From Diplocarpon mali (taxonomy: Eukaryota; Ascomycota; Leotiomycetes; Helotiales; Drepanopezizaceae): a stretch of DNA of 64,000 bases. The notes under the pieces are model-generated. The model had not been told where the DNA came from. It made no database searches and worked only from the letters and a program-made list of their open reading frames with translations. Below are positions 34,828-45,786 of this stretch, one piece after another; position 1 is the first letter of the stretch; each line of letters starts with the position of its first letter. Both the position numbers and the translations under genes were made by a program. The stretch is taken from the NCBI GenBank assembly GCA_024741835.1, contig JAENRP010000002.1, forward strand, positions 62,001-126,000, written 5' to 3'.

Positions 34828-35453
34828 CTAAAAGACCCCAGGCACAAAATCTACAACCTGTACTTTCTTAATCACACCCCCAATACTGCTCTTGAATGCC
34901 ACGTGCACCGGATCTTTGTCCAAATAATATGCTCGATCCTCCTCATTGGCAAATTCCATAACAAAGATGTATTGAACACCGCCCTGTGAATTCTCATCAA
35001 CGTAGTTTCTCACAACTTGCTCAGATACATGATGAGATTCATACGGGCTAGGCGGTAGAAGGGCACCTACCGTCAATCCTTCCGGACTATTCTGCTTCCC
35101 ACCCGCTCCCATCCTTACATACGGTTTTCTCGTCCTCGGATGCACACAATTGTCTTTCAGCGCTAGCATCTTTGCATTGACCTGTTTCCATCAACATCGC
35201 TCCCTTCTCCCACTTACCTGTCTCTTAATCCAATCCCGAAGAAGGAACTCACATCCGTGACTTCCGCCGCTTTGGCGTCCTCTTTATACTCAAACATCAC
35301 GATATGCACAATGCCCGTACCGCTACCTAGTACCGAGGGTGCTGTGCTGCTTGGGAACATGAAGAAGCTGACTAGCGCGAGCATACTGATGGCGACGACC
35401 ACGATGACAGACGTCTGTTTCCAGGGAGAGGAGCGCTGCATGGACTTATTCAT
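34828..35453 (-). CDS. Membrane-anchored stress-responsive A/B-barrel (Dabb) protein, 3 exons
   Basis: The exons on the minus strand are 35453-35253, 35181-35071 and 34983-34828, giving 155 residues. After a hydrophobic segment at residues 15-33 (a signal anchor), the Dabb domain runs from GIVHIVMFEYKEDAK through MLALKDNCVHP, KPYVR, GGKQNSPEGLT and FVMEFANEEDRAYYLDKDP to VQVVDFVPGVF. These are the conserved blocks of the dimeric alpha/beta-barrel family, whose biochemical role is often unknown; some members are small-molecule enzymes. The second intron (35070-34984, 87 nt) has a length divisible by three and no stop, so an unspliced reading would insert 29 residues between EGLT and GGVQYIF; family comparison favours removing it. 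Most fungal relatives lack the membrane anchor. Confidence 0.85.
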
Positions 35454-35747
35454 CTTGGAGGGAATAACCCGGGGTGGAATGAGAAAAATGGGTGGCTGCT
35501 GGAGATGGGGAAGATGCGTTATTGAGGCTCGTAGACAAATGAGGCCAAGGTATTATCTGAACGGAGTTCATGTCGCCCCTGCGCTAGGCTTGATTCGCCA
35601 GTCACGTGGAGCTTTACGTCCAATGATCAGGAAAAGTTGAGAAAGTGATCGGAGGTGCGTGGATACTCTAGTTGGGTGAAAAAGATCGGGTGGAGTCTTC
35701 AGGCGCGGTAAGTTGTGAGGTTTGAATGCGTTACCAGGCTTCGAAGT

Positions 35748-35845
35748 TGTTAGAAATATACAAGGATTGGAGATTAAGGCTTATGTAAGCATACCTACTC
35801 ATGTAGCTCCATAGAACTCGGAATCTTTACCATTAGATTCTATCA
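35748..35845 (+). repeat. Short LTR of the copia fragment
   Basis: This 98-bp segment starts TGTTAGAAATATACAAGG and ends TTAGATTCTATCA; it is homologous to 464-560. The bases after it (TAGTAGCAATTCC) resemble a RIP-altered initiator-Met primer-binding site of the TGGTAGC type. I find no 3' copy downstream, so the element is truncated. Confidence 0.65.
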
Positions 35846-36047
35846 TAGTAGCAATTCCTAGAATCTATTACCAAAATCATCTCGACCAACCTCATTAATT
35901 GACAAGAACCCTCATACTTGCTTTTTAGCAAAACAATTATACAACACTTCTTTATATAAACCCTCATAGACATATACCCCTATTTTTACCCCCTTTTCTA
36001 CGAAATTTTTTTTCACAATACCTTAACAACAACCCCTACTCAATACA

Positions 36048-36845
36048 ATGACTAATAAGATCACCAAGAGCACTGAGGTTAAGACCAAGCTCAACTGGTC
36101 TAACTTTTGAGAATAGGAACCAACTGCTGTCCAAAGTTTGGCTATAAATAGCTGTCTTTCTTAAGCCGTCGGCCCTGTTCCTCAACGACCTACCAAATCT
36201 GATGGCAAATAGGAGAAGAAGAATCAGGAGGCTATAGCTACAATAGCCAAAAGCCTTACTACTACGCTTAGCAAGAAGTATCATAAGCATATTATTGCTA
36301 ATGATGCTAACGCTCTCTAGAACGCAATCAGAGAAGGAGAGAGCAAACTGGTGGAGAACTCAGAGTCTTATATGAACTTGATCAAGGATTTATATAAGGC
36401 TAAGTACGTTCCCTACTCTAAGTCACTAGAAGACTACGTTCTGCGACTCGAGAGTATTCAAACTCGTCTCTAAGGCCACAGTAACCCTCCTAGCGATAGT
36501 CAAATGAGACAGCAGATGCTCAATGGTCTTCTAAGAGCTGGAATATAGAGGTCAATCTAGCTTATGCTTAAGAATACCGACAAGAACTGGCAAGAGACCA
36601 TTATTGCGATTCAATAGTACGAACAGACGTATAAGGAAGAGCTTAAAGTGACGCCTATTGCTACGCAATCAGCTGCGTTGAATACTTAAGCAAATCTCTC
36701 TCAACATGGAAGCCGTGGCAAAGGCAGAGGCAGAGGAGGTAGATACAGAGGCAGAGGCAATAGAGGAAGAGGAGGAACACAGAGAGGAGGAATACAGAAA
36801 GGAGAAAGAGGAGGAAAATGCCATAATTGTGGCAAATCAGGCCGG
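36048..36845 (+). pseudogene. copia gag with RGG-rich tail and half a zinc knuckle
   Basis: The start is MTNKITKSTEVKTKLN at 36048. Blocks such as SYMNLIKDLYKAKYVPYSK and LEDYVLRLESIQTRL are typical of fungal copia gag. Stops at former Gln codons (CTCTAG, TCTAAG, ATAGTAC contexts) interrupt it. Near the end an Arg/Gly-rich stretch (GRGRGGRYRGRGNRGRGG) leads to CHNCGKSG, the first half of a CCHC knuckle, where the deletion junction to reverse transcriptase lies. Confidence 0.7.
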
Positions 36846-37558
36846 CGTCAATCAAGGAGCATTTCAAGGACCAGGGCAAGGAAGGCATTCTCGGCCTACG
36901 AGACATCACGCAGGCATACACTCAGGCAGCTTCCAAGTTGCTACGTGATATATTCGTATTCCCACCACGAGATATCGCAGAGCTATTCCCGGCAGGAACA
37001 GTCTTTAAGGTAGTACTGCCACTCTACGGGATCCCAGAATCGGGAAATCACTGGTTTAGCACCTACTACGAGCACCATCGGATCAATCTCGGTATGGTGA
37101 ACTCCACCTATGACCCCTGTTTGCTATTGACCTCGAGCACCTCTACCCTTTTTGGCATAGTAGGTATGCAGACAGATGATACATTGATACTCGGCGAATT
37201 AGACTTCTTGAAAAAGGAGGAAGACGAGATCAAGAGAGTAGGATTCCTCACGAAACCAGTACAGCACCTGTCGGACACCGAATCGCTTGCCTTTAACAGA
37301 TGTAGTATTTCCCAGAAAGGGGATATAGTATATATGCGATGGAAGGGCCAAGGCCAAAGGCTGGAACTGGTTGATACTACTCAAGGGAACTACAAACAGT
37401 ACCTGGAACAGAGAGCAAGGGGAGCTTACCTAGCTACGATCTGCCAACCTCGGCGAAGCAGACGTCTTGAGAAAGGAGGACAGCGAGATCAAAAGAGTTG
37501 GATTCCTTACAAAACCAGTACAGTCCCTGTCAGACACCGAATCGCTTGCTTTCAATAG
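36827..37558 (+). pseudogene. copia reverse transcriptase remnant
   Basis: The 243-codon open frame has LRDITQAYTQA, VLPLYGIPESGNHWFSTYYEHH, STYDPCLLL and GIVGMQTDDTLIL, the last holding the catalytic DD box in the QTDD form common in fungal copia elements. It then reads into MRWKGQGQRLELVD and EQRARGAYLATICQP (the connection towards RNase H), after which it is interrupted by the second copy of an upstream block. It lacks the N-terminal fingers region and RNase H, so it cannot be active. Confidence 0.75.
37189..37315 (+). repeat. Duplicated reverse transcriptase block, copy A
   Basis: This block of about 127 bp encodes GELDFLKKEEDEIKRVGFLT, then KPVQHLSDTESLAFNRCSI. The same block recurs, diverged but collinear, at 37448-37574. 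Confidence 0.8.
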
Positions 37559-37574
37559 GTGTATTATTTCCTAG
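37448..37574 (+). repeat. Duplicated reverse transcriptase block, copy B
   Basis: It encodes GEADVLRKEDSEIKRVGFLT in one frame and KPVQSLSDTESLAFNRCIIS, ending in TAG. It is joined directly after the CQP segment, where RNase H sequence is expected. It looks like a recombination product between two related elements, not a simple tandem slip. Confidence 0.75.
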
Positions 37575-37897
37575 GAAGGTGGTTCAGATTGACCTTTGAG
37601 TTATTCCGACAGGAGGAGTACCAGAGGGGAAAACCGATCCTTACACAACTCGAAAACTATGCGAGAGAGCTACAGAACTTGCAACTGGGATTACACGCAA
37701 ATATGAGGAATGACCGTTCTATTAGGGACAGGCTTGAGTTAAGCTTTCTGGGTTGGAGATCCGAGAAGCCAAGGGAAAATTAAGACTTCCAAAGTTCCAA
37801 TGCAAAACTTGGCTATGTGGCGACTCAAGCCGGGAATATCAATACATCATTCCACCTTTTCAAAATGGCCAATCTCTGAAAAGATTCTTAAAGATTC

Positions 37898-38920
37898 TCA
37901 AATTACCACGATACCTAGAGATCCAAAAGCTGGGGCAGTTGAGTACTGACCGAGGTAATGGAAACCAATCGCGAGCGGTACAATGAAGAGGATGGTCAAG
38001 ATGACCGCGAGGACGGCGAGGGCCTTTGGGAAGTCTTGCGGCCTCTCCATCTCCGGAATGAAGGTTGGGAAAAGGATTTGAGGGACCCAGAAGAAGGTGA
38101 TATTGAGCACGGCGTTCATGCACGCAACCCAGCTTACACCCTCTTGTAGGAAAGCGTAGATTTTTACTTCACCCAGTGTTGGGTAATTGCCACCATACCC
38201 GTAGTAAGGAGGGCCCTCAATGCTGACGAAGACCAGGGAAGAGAAGGATATCAATGCCCATACATACTGCAGAAAACATGGACATGAAAGATATATGGTT
38301 GAGGGTACTGGGCGCAGACATCACTTTGCCCATAATAGTCGCGACGATAGAGAATATTACCGTACACATGCTGTGATCGGAACGCGCATTAATGATTTTG
38401 GCGCCAGTCAGGACGAAGAGCCTGATCAAAAGGATGTTGTTAGCAAGGAGCATTAAGCCGGTGAGCTCGTATGCGACCCGGGATTTCCCAAAGGCGTAAT
38501 AAGCGAAGTCGCAGATATCTTTGATCTGGAGGTGCTTCATGATGAATTTTTGCATCGGGATCAAAGTATTCCAGAAGAGAATGCCAGCGACAATCATAGT
38601 TATTATACCTGGCACCCAGCCCAGAACGCTGAGCGACCAGGTCTGAGCCATAATCGCCAGGCATACCTGATCTCCCGCGGGCAGAGAAGCAGCCTTTTGC
38701 CATAACATTTTTCGGAGGTGGATACCATGCTAGTGATCTGTTTGACCCGCAGTCAGAATATATCGCAGTGAATGGTTGGTCCAAGATCAAAAGTACCTTC
38801 TTATACCAACGCAGTGATGAAATCAATCGACCCAGTCTCGTAATCCGAGTCCGAATATGTGACCCGGTTATTCGTGACTGGAGTTTTCTTCTCCACAGGG
38901 TAAGAAGTAAGTGCCGTCAT
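37898..38920 (-). pseudogene. Amino-acid permease (AAAP family, MTR-like), frameshifted and 3'-truncated
   Basis: The start is MTALTSYPVEKKTP at 38920 on the minus strand. A first exon runs into GSIDFITAL and an intron that begins GTATAAG near 38805. Then come the permease core blocks MLWQKAASLPAGDQVCLAIM, WVPGIITMIVAGILF, CDFAYYAFGKSRVAYE and ISFMSMFSAVCMG. At 38236-38238 an extra C in a CCC run (minus strand) shifts the frame; the other frame continues VFVSIEGPPYYGYGG, GVSWVACMNAVLNI and FPTFIPEMERPQDFPKAL, then GFHYLGQYSTAPAFGSLG, and stops. The last membrane helices are missing because the gene is cut off next to the copia fragment. Members import neutral amino acids at the plasma membrane; this copy cannot. 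Confidence 0.8.
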
Positions 38921-38924
38921 GTCG

Positions 38925-38954
38925 AGTTCTTGTGAAGCAGTTCTTGTGAAGCAG
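38925..38954. repeat. Short tandem repeat in the permease 5' region
   Basis: AGTTCTTGTGAAGC occurs twice in tandem, followed by a partial third unit (AGTTCC), just upstream of the permease pseudogene start. Confidence 0.7.
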
Positions 38955-41725
38955 TTCCAGTCGAGGTAAAGAGTAGTACACTGGTTATTTTTTCTTTCTG
39001 CAAGGAAATCCTGAAGGACAGGGGTCGCAGAGCTTTTCTATACACCCCAGACGTTGACCCCAAGGAGCTCGAGATAGTCCTGCAGCTGGCACATTCAGCC
39101 GACGACTGGAAAATCTGGCGTTATCACGCCTTAGGCCCTTGTGTTGTTATAGCAAGATAAGCGAGCATTTAAGAGGGACAAAATACCGTATTAGGTATTT
39201 ACTAGTCGCATCCAGAACGTGTGGCAAAACATCAGCGGCGAGCTACATGGAATGGCAAATGTGTTGCAAATTTAAAGTGCTTGATTGCGAGTATAATGTA
39301 TCGTTCATTGGTAAGCAATCCAAAGATGTAGCGCTAGAATCACTGAGCCTGACTACAATTGTGGAGAGAATTGTGACTGGCCCAGGCCATTAGGAGCCCC
39401 GCTCATTACTTTTTCAAAGACCGCAGACGTACAATTTCAAAATATTAGATATCTTCAAGATAAAATGGGAAAAAGGGGGTGGGGGGTATTCGACAAGAGC
39501 GGAGCCAACCTTTCAACTCGGCCAGATGGCGTGCGCAGGGCAGAAGAACTTTGATTTGTGCAGCAAGGTACTCTTAATCATAGCCAATGAGTCGAAATCC
39601 CAGGAGAGGAATCCCCTAAGTCTGAATGCAGCCCTCTAAAGTATATGCTGCATCTTTCAGATACTGCAGAGTTGTTCATGTTGTGTCTTAGCTGGTTGTC
39701 AAGCCTTGACTTGGCTGTTTTGGCTAGTCCATAGCTGATCGGCCAGGAAAGCTTGGGCTCAGGTAGCAGAAATAGGCACATAGGAGGACCATGGACGCAG
39801 ACAGTATACAAGCACAAGCAATGTATTAGAATTCAAACGAGAACAATATTTGTTCAGCCTTAGATTAAACTATTCTAATGGAATTGGAGCTATATACAAA
39901 GATTAATATGATTTAACTGAACAATATATGACATTGTTACTTAAGGATCGCCTGCCTGCTAGCTTTGGAGTAATCGCTAAAGATGATGCAGAATTCAGTT
40001 GTCAACCATGTTTGATATTTTGAAATGCTTTGGAACCAACGAGTAGGCACTCGCCGCCTGTGGCCACTACACTAGCTCGCTGAGCTTTTTATACATGCTT
40101 ACATCACTTACTAGCACAAAGTCCTTGCCACTTCCTATACGAATATGGAGAGAAACAGAGTAGATAGGATAAAGAAATTGTGACATGTACTGAGAAACAA
40201 TCATTTCACTTTGGCATTTCTTGCTATTGGCTAGATTTAGAGAGCTAGCTTCCTTTGCAAGACCTTGCTATTATGAGCATAAATAATAAGCAGGACCTGT
40301 TGAACACCCTTACCGTTTGAAGAAAGCGACTGGAGAAAATTGGATCGGCAATATGGTTTTCAGGCTTAGCATTAATGCGCTATATTGTAAAGCTAGCAAA
40401 CATACATTGAGCGGGGCAGTTGGAGTAAGTTGAAACGATGTAGACATAAACAAAGAGTAAAACGCACAATTGTTTACTTCGAAAGGATAGCGCTTAGAGC
40501 CAAAATACTTCCGTCAGTATCATTGGCTTTTCTTTGTGATCTATCCTTACGAACAGTTTTATCATCACCAAAAGCAGAGGGATTCTAGTTCTGAGCTCAT
40601 AATTCGTTGCTGTGGAAGTAGATCAAAGACATCTCTAAACACCCTTACTGCAAAAGCTCCACTATTGCGATAGCATATGCACTGATTGGCACCCTCGCAA
40701 ATCTACAAACACAAAATAGAGCATCAGAAATCGAAAATTTTAAACCAAAAATGGAATCCAGGGAAGGTGTAAATGGGATTTCATCTTCAACTCAATCCCG
40801 GCACATCGAAGAATGTTGACAAAAGTAGCGGCAGCTCTAAGATTTTGTCAAATGTGTGCTTACAAAAGTTATTCAACAACTAAATGTTTAATAGTATTTA
40901 AAGTTAAATCTAAATTCAAAGCTCTTACGATATAGGCATTTCAACCCTTCACTCATAAAAGTCAAGAATCTACTGTAAATGAAAGGAGAGATTTAAAATA
41001 TTTCTCCACGGTTCTCGAATAAACGAACGAAACGATTAGGTTAAATTATTACAATTATTGCGCTTCGCCAAATTTGCATTTTGGAGTATTTCGGCAAATT
41101 TCAAGTGACTGTCAATGTAGCTTCCGCTCGACAACTGGACAACATGAAGTGGAATCTTGTACTGCTGGCTGTAGGCAAGGCTTTCTGTGAGTTGTTAGAT
41201 GAGAGAATGAACCACATTGATTATAAATTCTACCTACTTCTGTTCAGAGCTGTTCACATTGTTAGAAGAGGTTTCTTGTATGTCACTTTCCTGGCTGATC
41301 ATTTGTATACACTTGGCCAAATGAGGCATCGTCTATTCTTTTGAACCCTAATTTCTCAATCATCTATTGGGTCTAAAGAATATTAGTTTCAATCTAGCTT
41401 AGACAATGCAAGAATTAAAGTGCGGGTGAGAGCCAGTCTAAGTCGCAATTATATAACCTTAATCGTGAGATCTAGCTAGGTTTAGACAATAAATGGCATA
41501 GAAGTGGACCATCTGGCGTAAATACTCGGTAGATCAACGTTCAGTGAATTTAATCCAAGGTAAAGAATAGGCTATTCGAGATATTCAACGTTTACATTCT
41601 AATTGGCATAGTTCAGTCGATAATTCTCTTGGCCATAGTGACCCACGACTCGACTATAGCTATACTATCTCTCTGCTCTTTATTCTGGTACTCTCACTTC
41701 TCGATATATCATAATCTTTAAAAAC
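38955..41725. other. Intergenic, no gene recognised
   Basis: About 2.8 kb become AT-rich after 39,830. Open frames at 39139-39393 and 41081-41344 have no recognisable features. A protein-like run near 39037-39120 (TPDVDPKELEIVLQLAHSAD) may be a fragment of a lost gene but has no partner. Confidence 0.35.
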
Positions 41726-41830
41726 GTGTCGCGATATTTCTCTTTATCACAGAGCGACTCACCAACAACACCAAGCCTCTGCATCACAACAAGCATATCA
41801 ATAACCTCTAACTCAGCCGCCTATTTCGAG

Positions 41831-42514
41831 ATGCCCGGCGATCGCTGGCAGAAACAAGAGCTCGAAACTCTCTCTTGGCTCATTCGCAGAAAGGAGCAGC
41901 TCCGGTACGAGGCTCTAACCCACGGCCAGCCATGGTACCCGGAGAAATGGAGCTGGGAGGCCATCGCCACCAAGATGAACAAGGTAGCTGACAGAGATGG
42001 CTGGGAGGACCTGAGGATCTACACTGCGAGTAACTGCTACACCATGTGTCGCAATAGAAAGTCCCTCCTCATGTCTTCTGCTTCTACTCTTCAAGAATAT
42101 CCTCAACCCACTCAGCCATCTTCATCCTCGCCTCAGCTTCCAGTCATGCAAGTATATACACCAGCAACAGCTCCGGTCCAGTATACCGCGCCTATGCAAC
42201 AATTCGCTGCGCCAGTCGATCATAGTGTTTCTGCGCTCCAATACGCCGCTGCTGCGCCCGCAATTCCTGCTTCGGCAGCAGACCGCGTTGTCCCCGATCC
42301 CCCTTATCATTGGACTATGGAAGAGAGGGAGGCGCTGAAGGAGATCTACATGTTCAGTGGTATCGGAAGAGAAGATAATTATACCCCCGGTCGCCGTAAA
42401 GGACTTTGGACCTGGAAGATGGTCGCTGCTGAGATGAACAAGCGGGCTGCTGGTGCTTCGTGGAACACGGGCAGAACCTACAATGACGGTTCTTGTTATC
42501 AGATATCAAAGTAA
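41831..42514 (+). CDS. Protein with two tandem Myb/SANT-like repeats, 3' end uncertain
   Basis: Two copies of a domain of about 70 residues are visible. Copy 1 (from MPGDRWQKQELETL) has W..EAIATKMNKVADRDGWED and ends SNCYTMCRNRK. Copy 2 (from YHWTMEEREALKEI) has W.WKMVAAEMNKRAAGASWN and ends GSCYQISK. Conserved Trp, Met-Asn and Cys-Tyr positions line up, as in a Myb/SANT-like helix-turn-helix, so DNA binding is a reasonable guess. The linker is Pro/Ala/Gln-rich. I chose the ATG at 41831 (a longer frame begins at 41726). The frame ends exactly at a strong donor (AAAGTAAGAATT at 42511), so the true gene may splice to an acceptor such as 42596 and end near 42714. The family is otherwise unknown to me. 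Confidence 0.6.
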   Translation: MPGDRWQKQELETLSWLIRRKEQLRYEALTHGQPWYPEKWSWEAIATKMNKVADRDGWEDLRIYTASNCYTMCRNRKSLLMSSASTLQEYPQPTQPSSSSPQLPVMQVYTPATAPVQYTAPMQQFAAPVDHSVSALQYAAAAPAIPASAADRVVPDPPYHWTMEEREALKEIYMFSGIGREDNYTPGRRKGLWTWKMVAAEMNKRAAGASWNTGRTYNDGSCYQISK

Positions 42515-44026
42515 GAATTATTTACATGTCTCATCTATTTATTTCGTTAAAGCGTGCTGCTAGTCTTGACCGTCTTCCTGTCTAAATACTGCTCAGCTCT
42601 GAAGGTGGTATTATTACAATGACAAGATCTGACATTTTTCAAGGTACAACAAGACCGATTTCAATTCACCGAATAACAAGAGAGGTATTGGTGCCAGCTG
42701 CCAGCCACTTATGAATGACTCGGAGTAATGGGCTGGCGTGTGGCGCAAACTGGTGGACATGGAAAGGCAGTCTTTTGGCGTTGCTTCTGCACCGGGATTT
42801 GTGACTAGAAAAGCATTACATTTGGGGAAAATGAAAACCGTTGCGTAAGTCTGAATCATAGATTCAGGAGCACTCTAAATCTTTTTTGGTGGTCAAGCTG
42901 TGATATGACTGACATGAGATCGTTAGCTGCAGATAACCACTAGCAATACAAGCAAAGTCTGTGAGAAGTGATGATCGCATTTTCCCCTCAAGTGCAATAT
43001 GGTTTACATACAGTCATGTTACCCAGCTAAGAAATTTTATCGTGCCCAGAATAGTCTATGACATAAATCTATCTGTGTATCTGCACCTCCCCATTTACAT
43101 ATCTTATCTCTAACTTAATTGCCATGCTGGACCCTATTGCCAAGAATCTCCCATCGAGGACCTAGTATAAAATTTCGAAGAGAATAAATCCTAACCGCAT
43201 ACTGGTGGTTCGAATCTTTTCAGTCGTTCAGAGATTTTCTGCGCGCTGAAGTTAATTATTAATTGAGGGTAAGTGTTACTTCAAGATGATTCAAAAGCTT
43301 AATGGGAAAACACGACTTGATAAGGCTTTAACAACTACCTACATGTAGTAGATACAAAGTATAGAATCATCAGTATAGACTGCTATGAACAGATTCGTAG
43401 GGCTAAGGTTATAGCAGCAAACTTATTGACGTGATTCCAGAATTCATGATGCCAATCTGGGACAATCAACACATTGACCTGTTCTGAATCTCTTCAATTA
43501 GCGCCACTTAAGCCAACCGTGGCTTCTGATTTCTCAAGGTTCATTAAACACTTAATCCTACAGATTTTGCCTCTAAGATCATTCTGTCCTCGCGCTTTGA
43601 TTGCAGATCCGAATGTAAACATCTCGGCTAAAAGTAGGGGTTCTGCCAAGACCCGTTTGCAGTAGTACGGCACTCCAACCCATCATAGAAGACTAGAAAA
43701 TAGGAATAAAATCAGATTGTCATACTGTGCTATATAATTTGGATAGTGGAGGAGGGAGGGAATGAAATCTTGGTTGTGATTCCCAACTAGGGGCATTAAA
43801 TAGTTTCTATGGCTCATCGCTTTATATGCAGAGCTAGATTCCAGCTTCGACTTTTTTTCATCCAAACCTCAATGCCAATTGGCATCACAAATCGCAGTGG
43901 TATATTAAATCAGTAAATTCCTGGCCGCCAAACGCCGAGAAAATGCATAGATCCGTCCTCCAGATAACGCCAAATGACTGCCCACAGCTTTTACCCCAGG
44001 TATCGGTATACAACGCGAAATGTAAC
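42515..44026. other. Intergenic, no gene recognised
   Basis: About 1.5 kb, AT-rich in the middle. The short open frames (for example 43474-43665) have no recognisable content. A possible second exon of the SANT-like gene (42597-42714) would lie here. Confidence 0.35.
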
Positions 44027-45786
44027 TTATAGAGTGAAATCGAACGCCTTAAAAGCCTTTTTGAACGCTTCAATGTATTTTTTCTCTTCAGTTTCAGTCT
44101 CTGCGCAGTCACGCCACTGAACACGCTTTTCCAGTCCGAGCAATTTAGCTAGCACTGTACGGCCGAACTGCAGATTGAAGCGGATACTGTCGTCGAAAGG
44201 AAGCGTCAAGCATTTGGTGCTACCGTTCGGTTCAGAATCGCTTGGTGGTGACCAGATCCAGACGCGGAAGAAATCGTTATCGTCTCTACCGATGCCAGGA
44301 TCGCGATTCTCGAAGGCGGGGTATTGGTTGTTTTCGGCCTCGACGCGGAAAGCGGCTTCGACCAGGCCTTTTCGGATGGTCTCTTCGGGCATGGGAAGGA
44401 ATTGCCAATGGGTGTGGACGCCATTTGATTTGCTAATCTCGTACGTGATGGCGCCAAGTTTGTTGGAGCTGTCTTTAGCGATCATGGTTTGTAGTGCGTC
44501 TTTGAAGCGATTCATCTCTGCAAAAGTCTTCTCTCGAGCACTCTCTTCTTCGATCATCGCAATAGTTGGGGCGTGGGTCAGGGGAATGATGAGTGCGTGA
44601 CCCGGATGGTCAATACCAAACTCAGCATTTGTAGCTGATGTTGTGAGAGGCCCTTTGGCAATGGTAAGGTAGGCGTCGTCACCAATTGAAGAGATTAAAT
44701 GGGTGGCCAAATTTGGGTTCGAGAGACAGAAAAAACACTGGCCTGGGCCTGGTGGGGGTTTTCTGGGGCCTCGTTGACGCTTTGCACGGTAATCATTTTC
44801 GTGACCATCGTAACGAGAGTATGGATTGGCATCGATGGCAGGTCTCTTATTAGGTCTTGCATTGAAGGGCGATGCTGTAGTGCCTGCAGGTAATTTAGAA
44901 TTGGGATCGACAGAAGCCTGCAGAACAAACGCGTAAAGCGCCTTTTGTTTCGTGAGATTTCCATGAGCTGCAAGTGAAATGAACCGTGTCACGGGCTTGT
45001 AATCGGGGTTGTCTGCAGTCGCAGGGAAGAAGAAGGGTTCTCGTTCGAAAAAGAAAGTGGGAGTTGCGGAGAAATGGTACCGAGGTTTGAGAGCAGCACA
45101 CAATTCGGAGATATGTTCCAGACCAGAAGGAGGAGGAATTTCACCGACGGGTATAACGACCTTTGATCCGATTCTGACCGATGCTGGCCAGCAGGTGGTC
45201 AGGAGGATATCGCATGAGTTCGCACCATGGAGAGCTCTCGCGTCACCAACGGTATGGAATGGCAGGTATTGCTCCTTCGATGTGCCTGCAACCACAGTAC
45301 CATCGAGCTGGCCTCCTAATGTTACGATCTTTATTCCCTCGGACGTCGTTGTGGTGCTTCTCTTTCCAAGGTAGTGGAGGTTCGGACAGATCTGTTTACC
45401 CTATTAGTCCAAATATATCTCGCATACTCCATCTAGCTCTTGTGTACCTCTGCATCCTTCTCGATCTTCTCTATGATTCGGGAGGGAAGCGGGTTCGTGC
45501 CAACGGTAAAGTACGTTGGAAGAGGAATCGTAAATTTGCCCTCGAGCAGCTCGCCTACTGTTTCATCTTCCCCAGAAAAAAGATTACCAGCAACGATTGC
45601 AAAAGTAAAACCGTTCTTCGCATGAAGTGTCGACACCCTGGCGAACACATGCTTCAATTGCCCATTGATGTCCCCGAGGACAATTCTGGAGTCGTGTCAG
45701 CTTCGAATTCAGGAAGAGATGGAGGCCATTGGCGAGGTGGCGAAGTTGGAACTGCAACGAATCCGCACATACATTTTTGAGGCCAT
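44027..45786 (-). CDS. CWF19-like/Drn1 protein (CwfJ family), 3 exons
   Basis: The exons on the minus strand are 45786-45773, 45685-45448 and 45391-44027, giving 538 residues. Members associate with the spliceosome and the debranching enzyme Dbr1 and help in intron-lariat turnover. The N-terminal part is the metallophosphoesterase-like fold (MASKIIVLGDINGQL, then TLHAKNGFTFAIVAGNLF). The C-terminal half has the CwfJ domains: GQCFFCLSNPNLATHLI, a HIT-like DHPGHALIIPLTHAP, SNGVHTHWQFLPMP and, at the end, FNLQFGRTVLAKLLGLEKRV. The 14-nt first exon is chosen because splicing it to 45685 restores the GDINGQL start of the family. An internal segment (residues about 220-280) is a low-complexity linker with basic residues. 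The gene diverges from UTP20 with 471 bp between start codons. Confidence 0.9.

Larger units (their letters stand above)
35748..37860 (+). mobile_element. Truncated, mosaic Ty1/copia element
   Basis: The order is a 5' LTR, a gag frame broken by stops, then reverse transcriptase sequence directly fused to the zinc knuckle. Protease, integrase and the first part of reverse transcriptase are missing. The gag part carries several Gln-type stops whereas the reverse transcriptase part is open for 243 codons, suggesting that the two halves have different histories. The 3' end is lost; the element adjoins the truncated permease near 37,860-37,900. Confidence 0.75.

Noticed and set aside
43195..43225. 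GGTTCGAATC box-B-like sequence suggesting a tRNA
   Set aside because: There is no matching A box or cloverleaf upstream, and the flanks are AT-rich.
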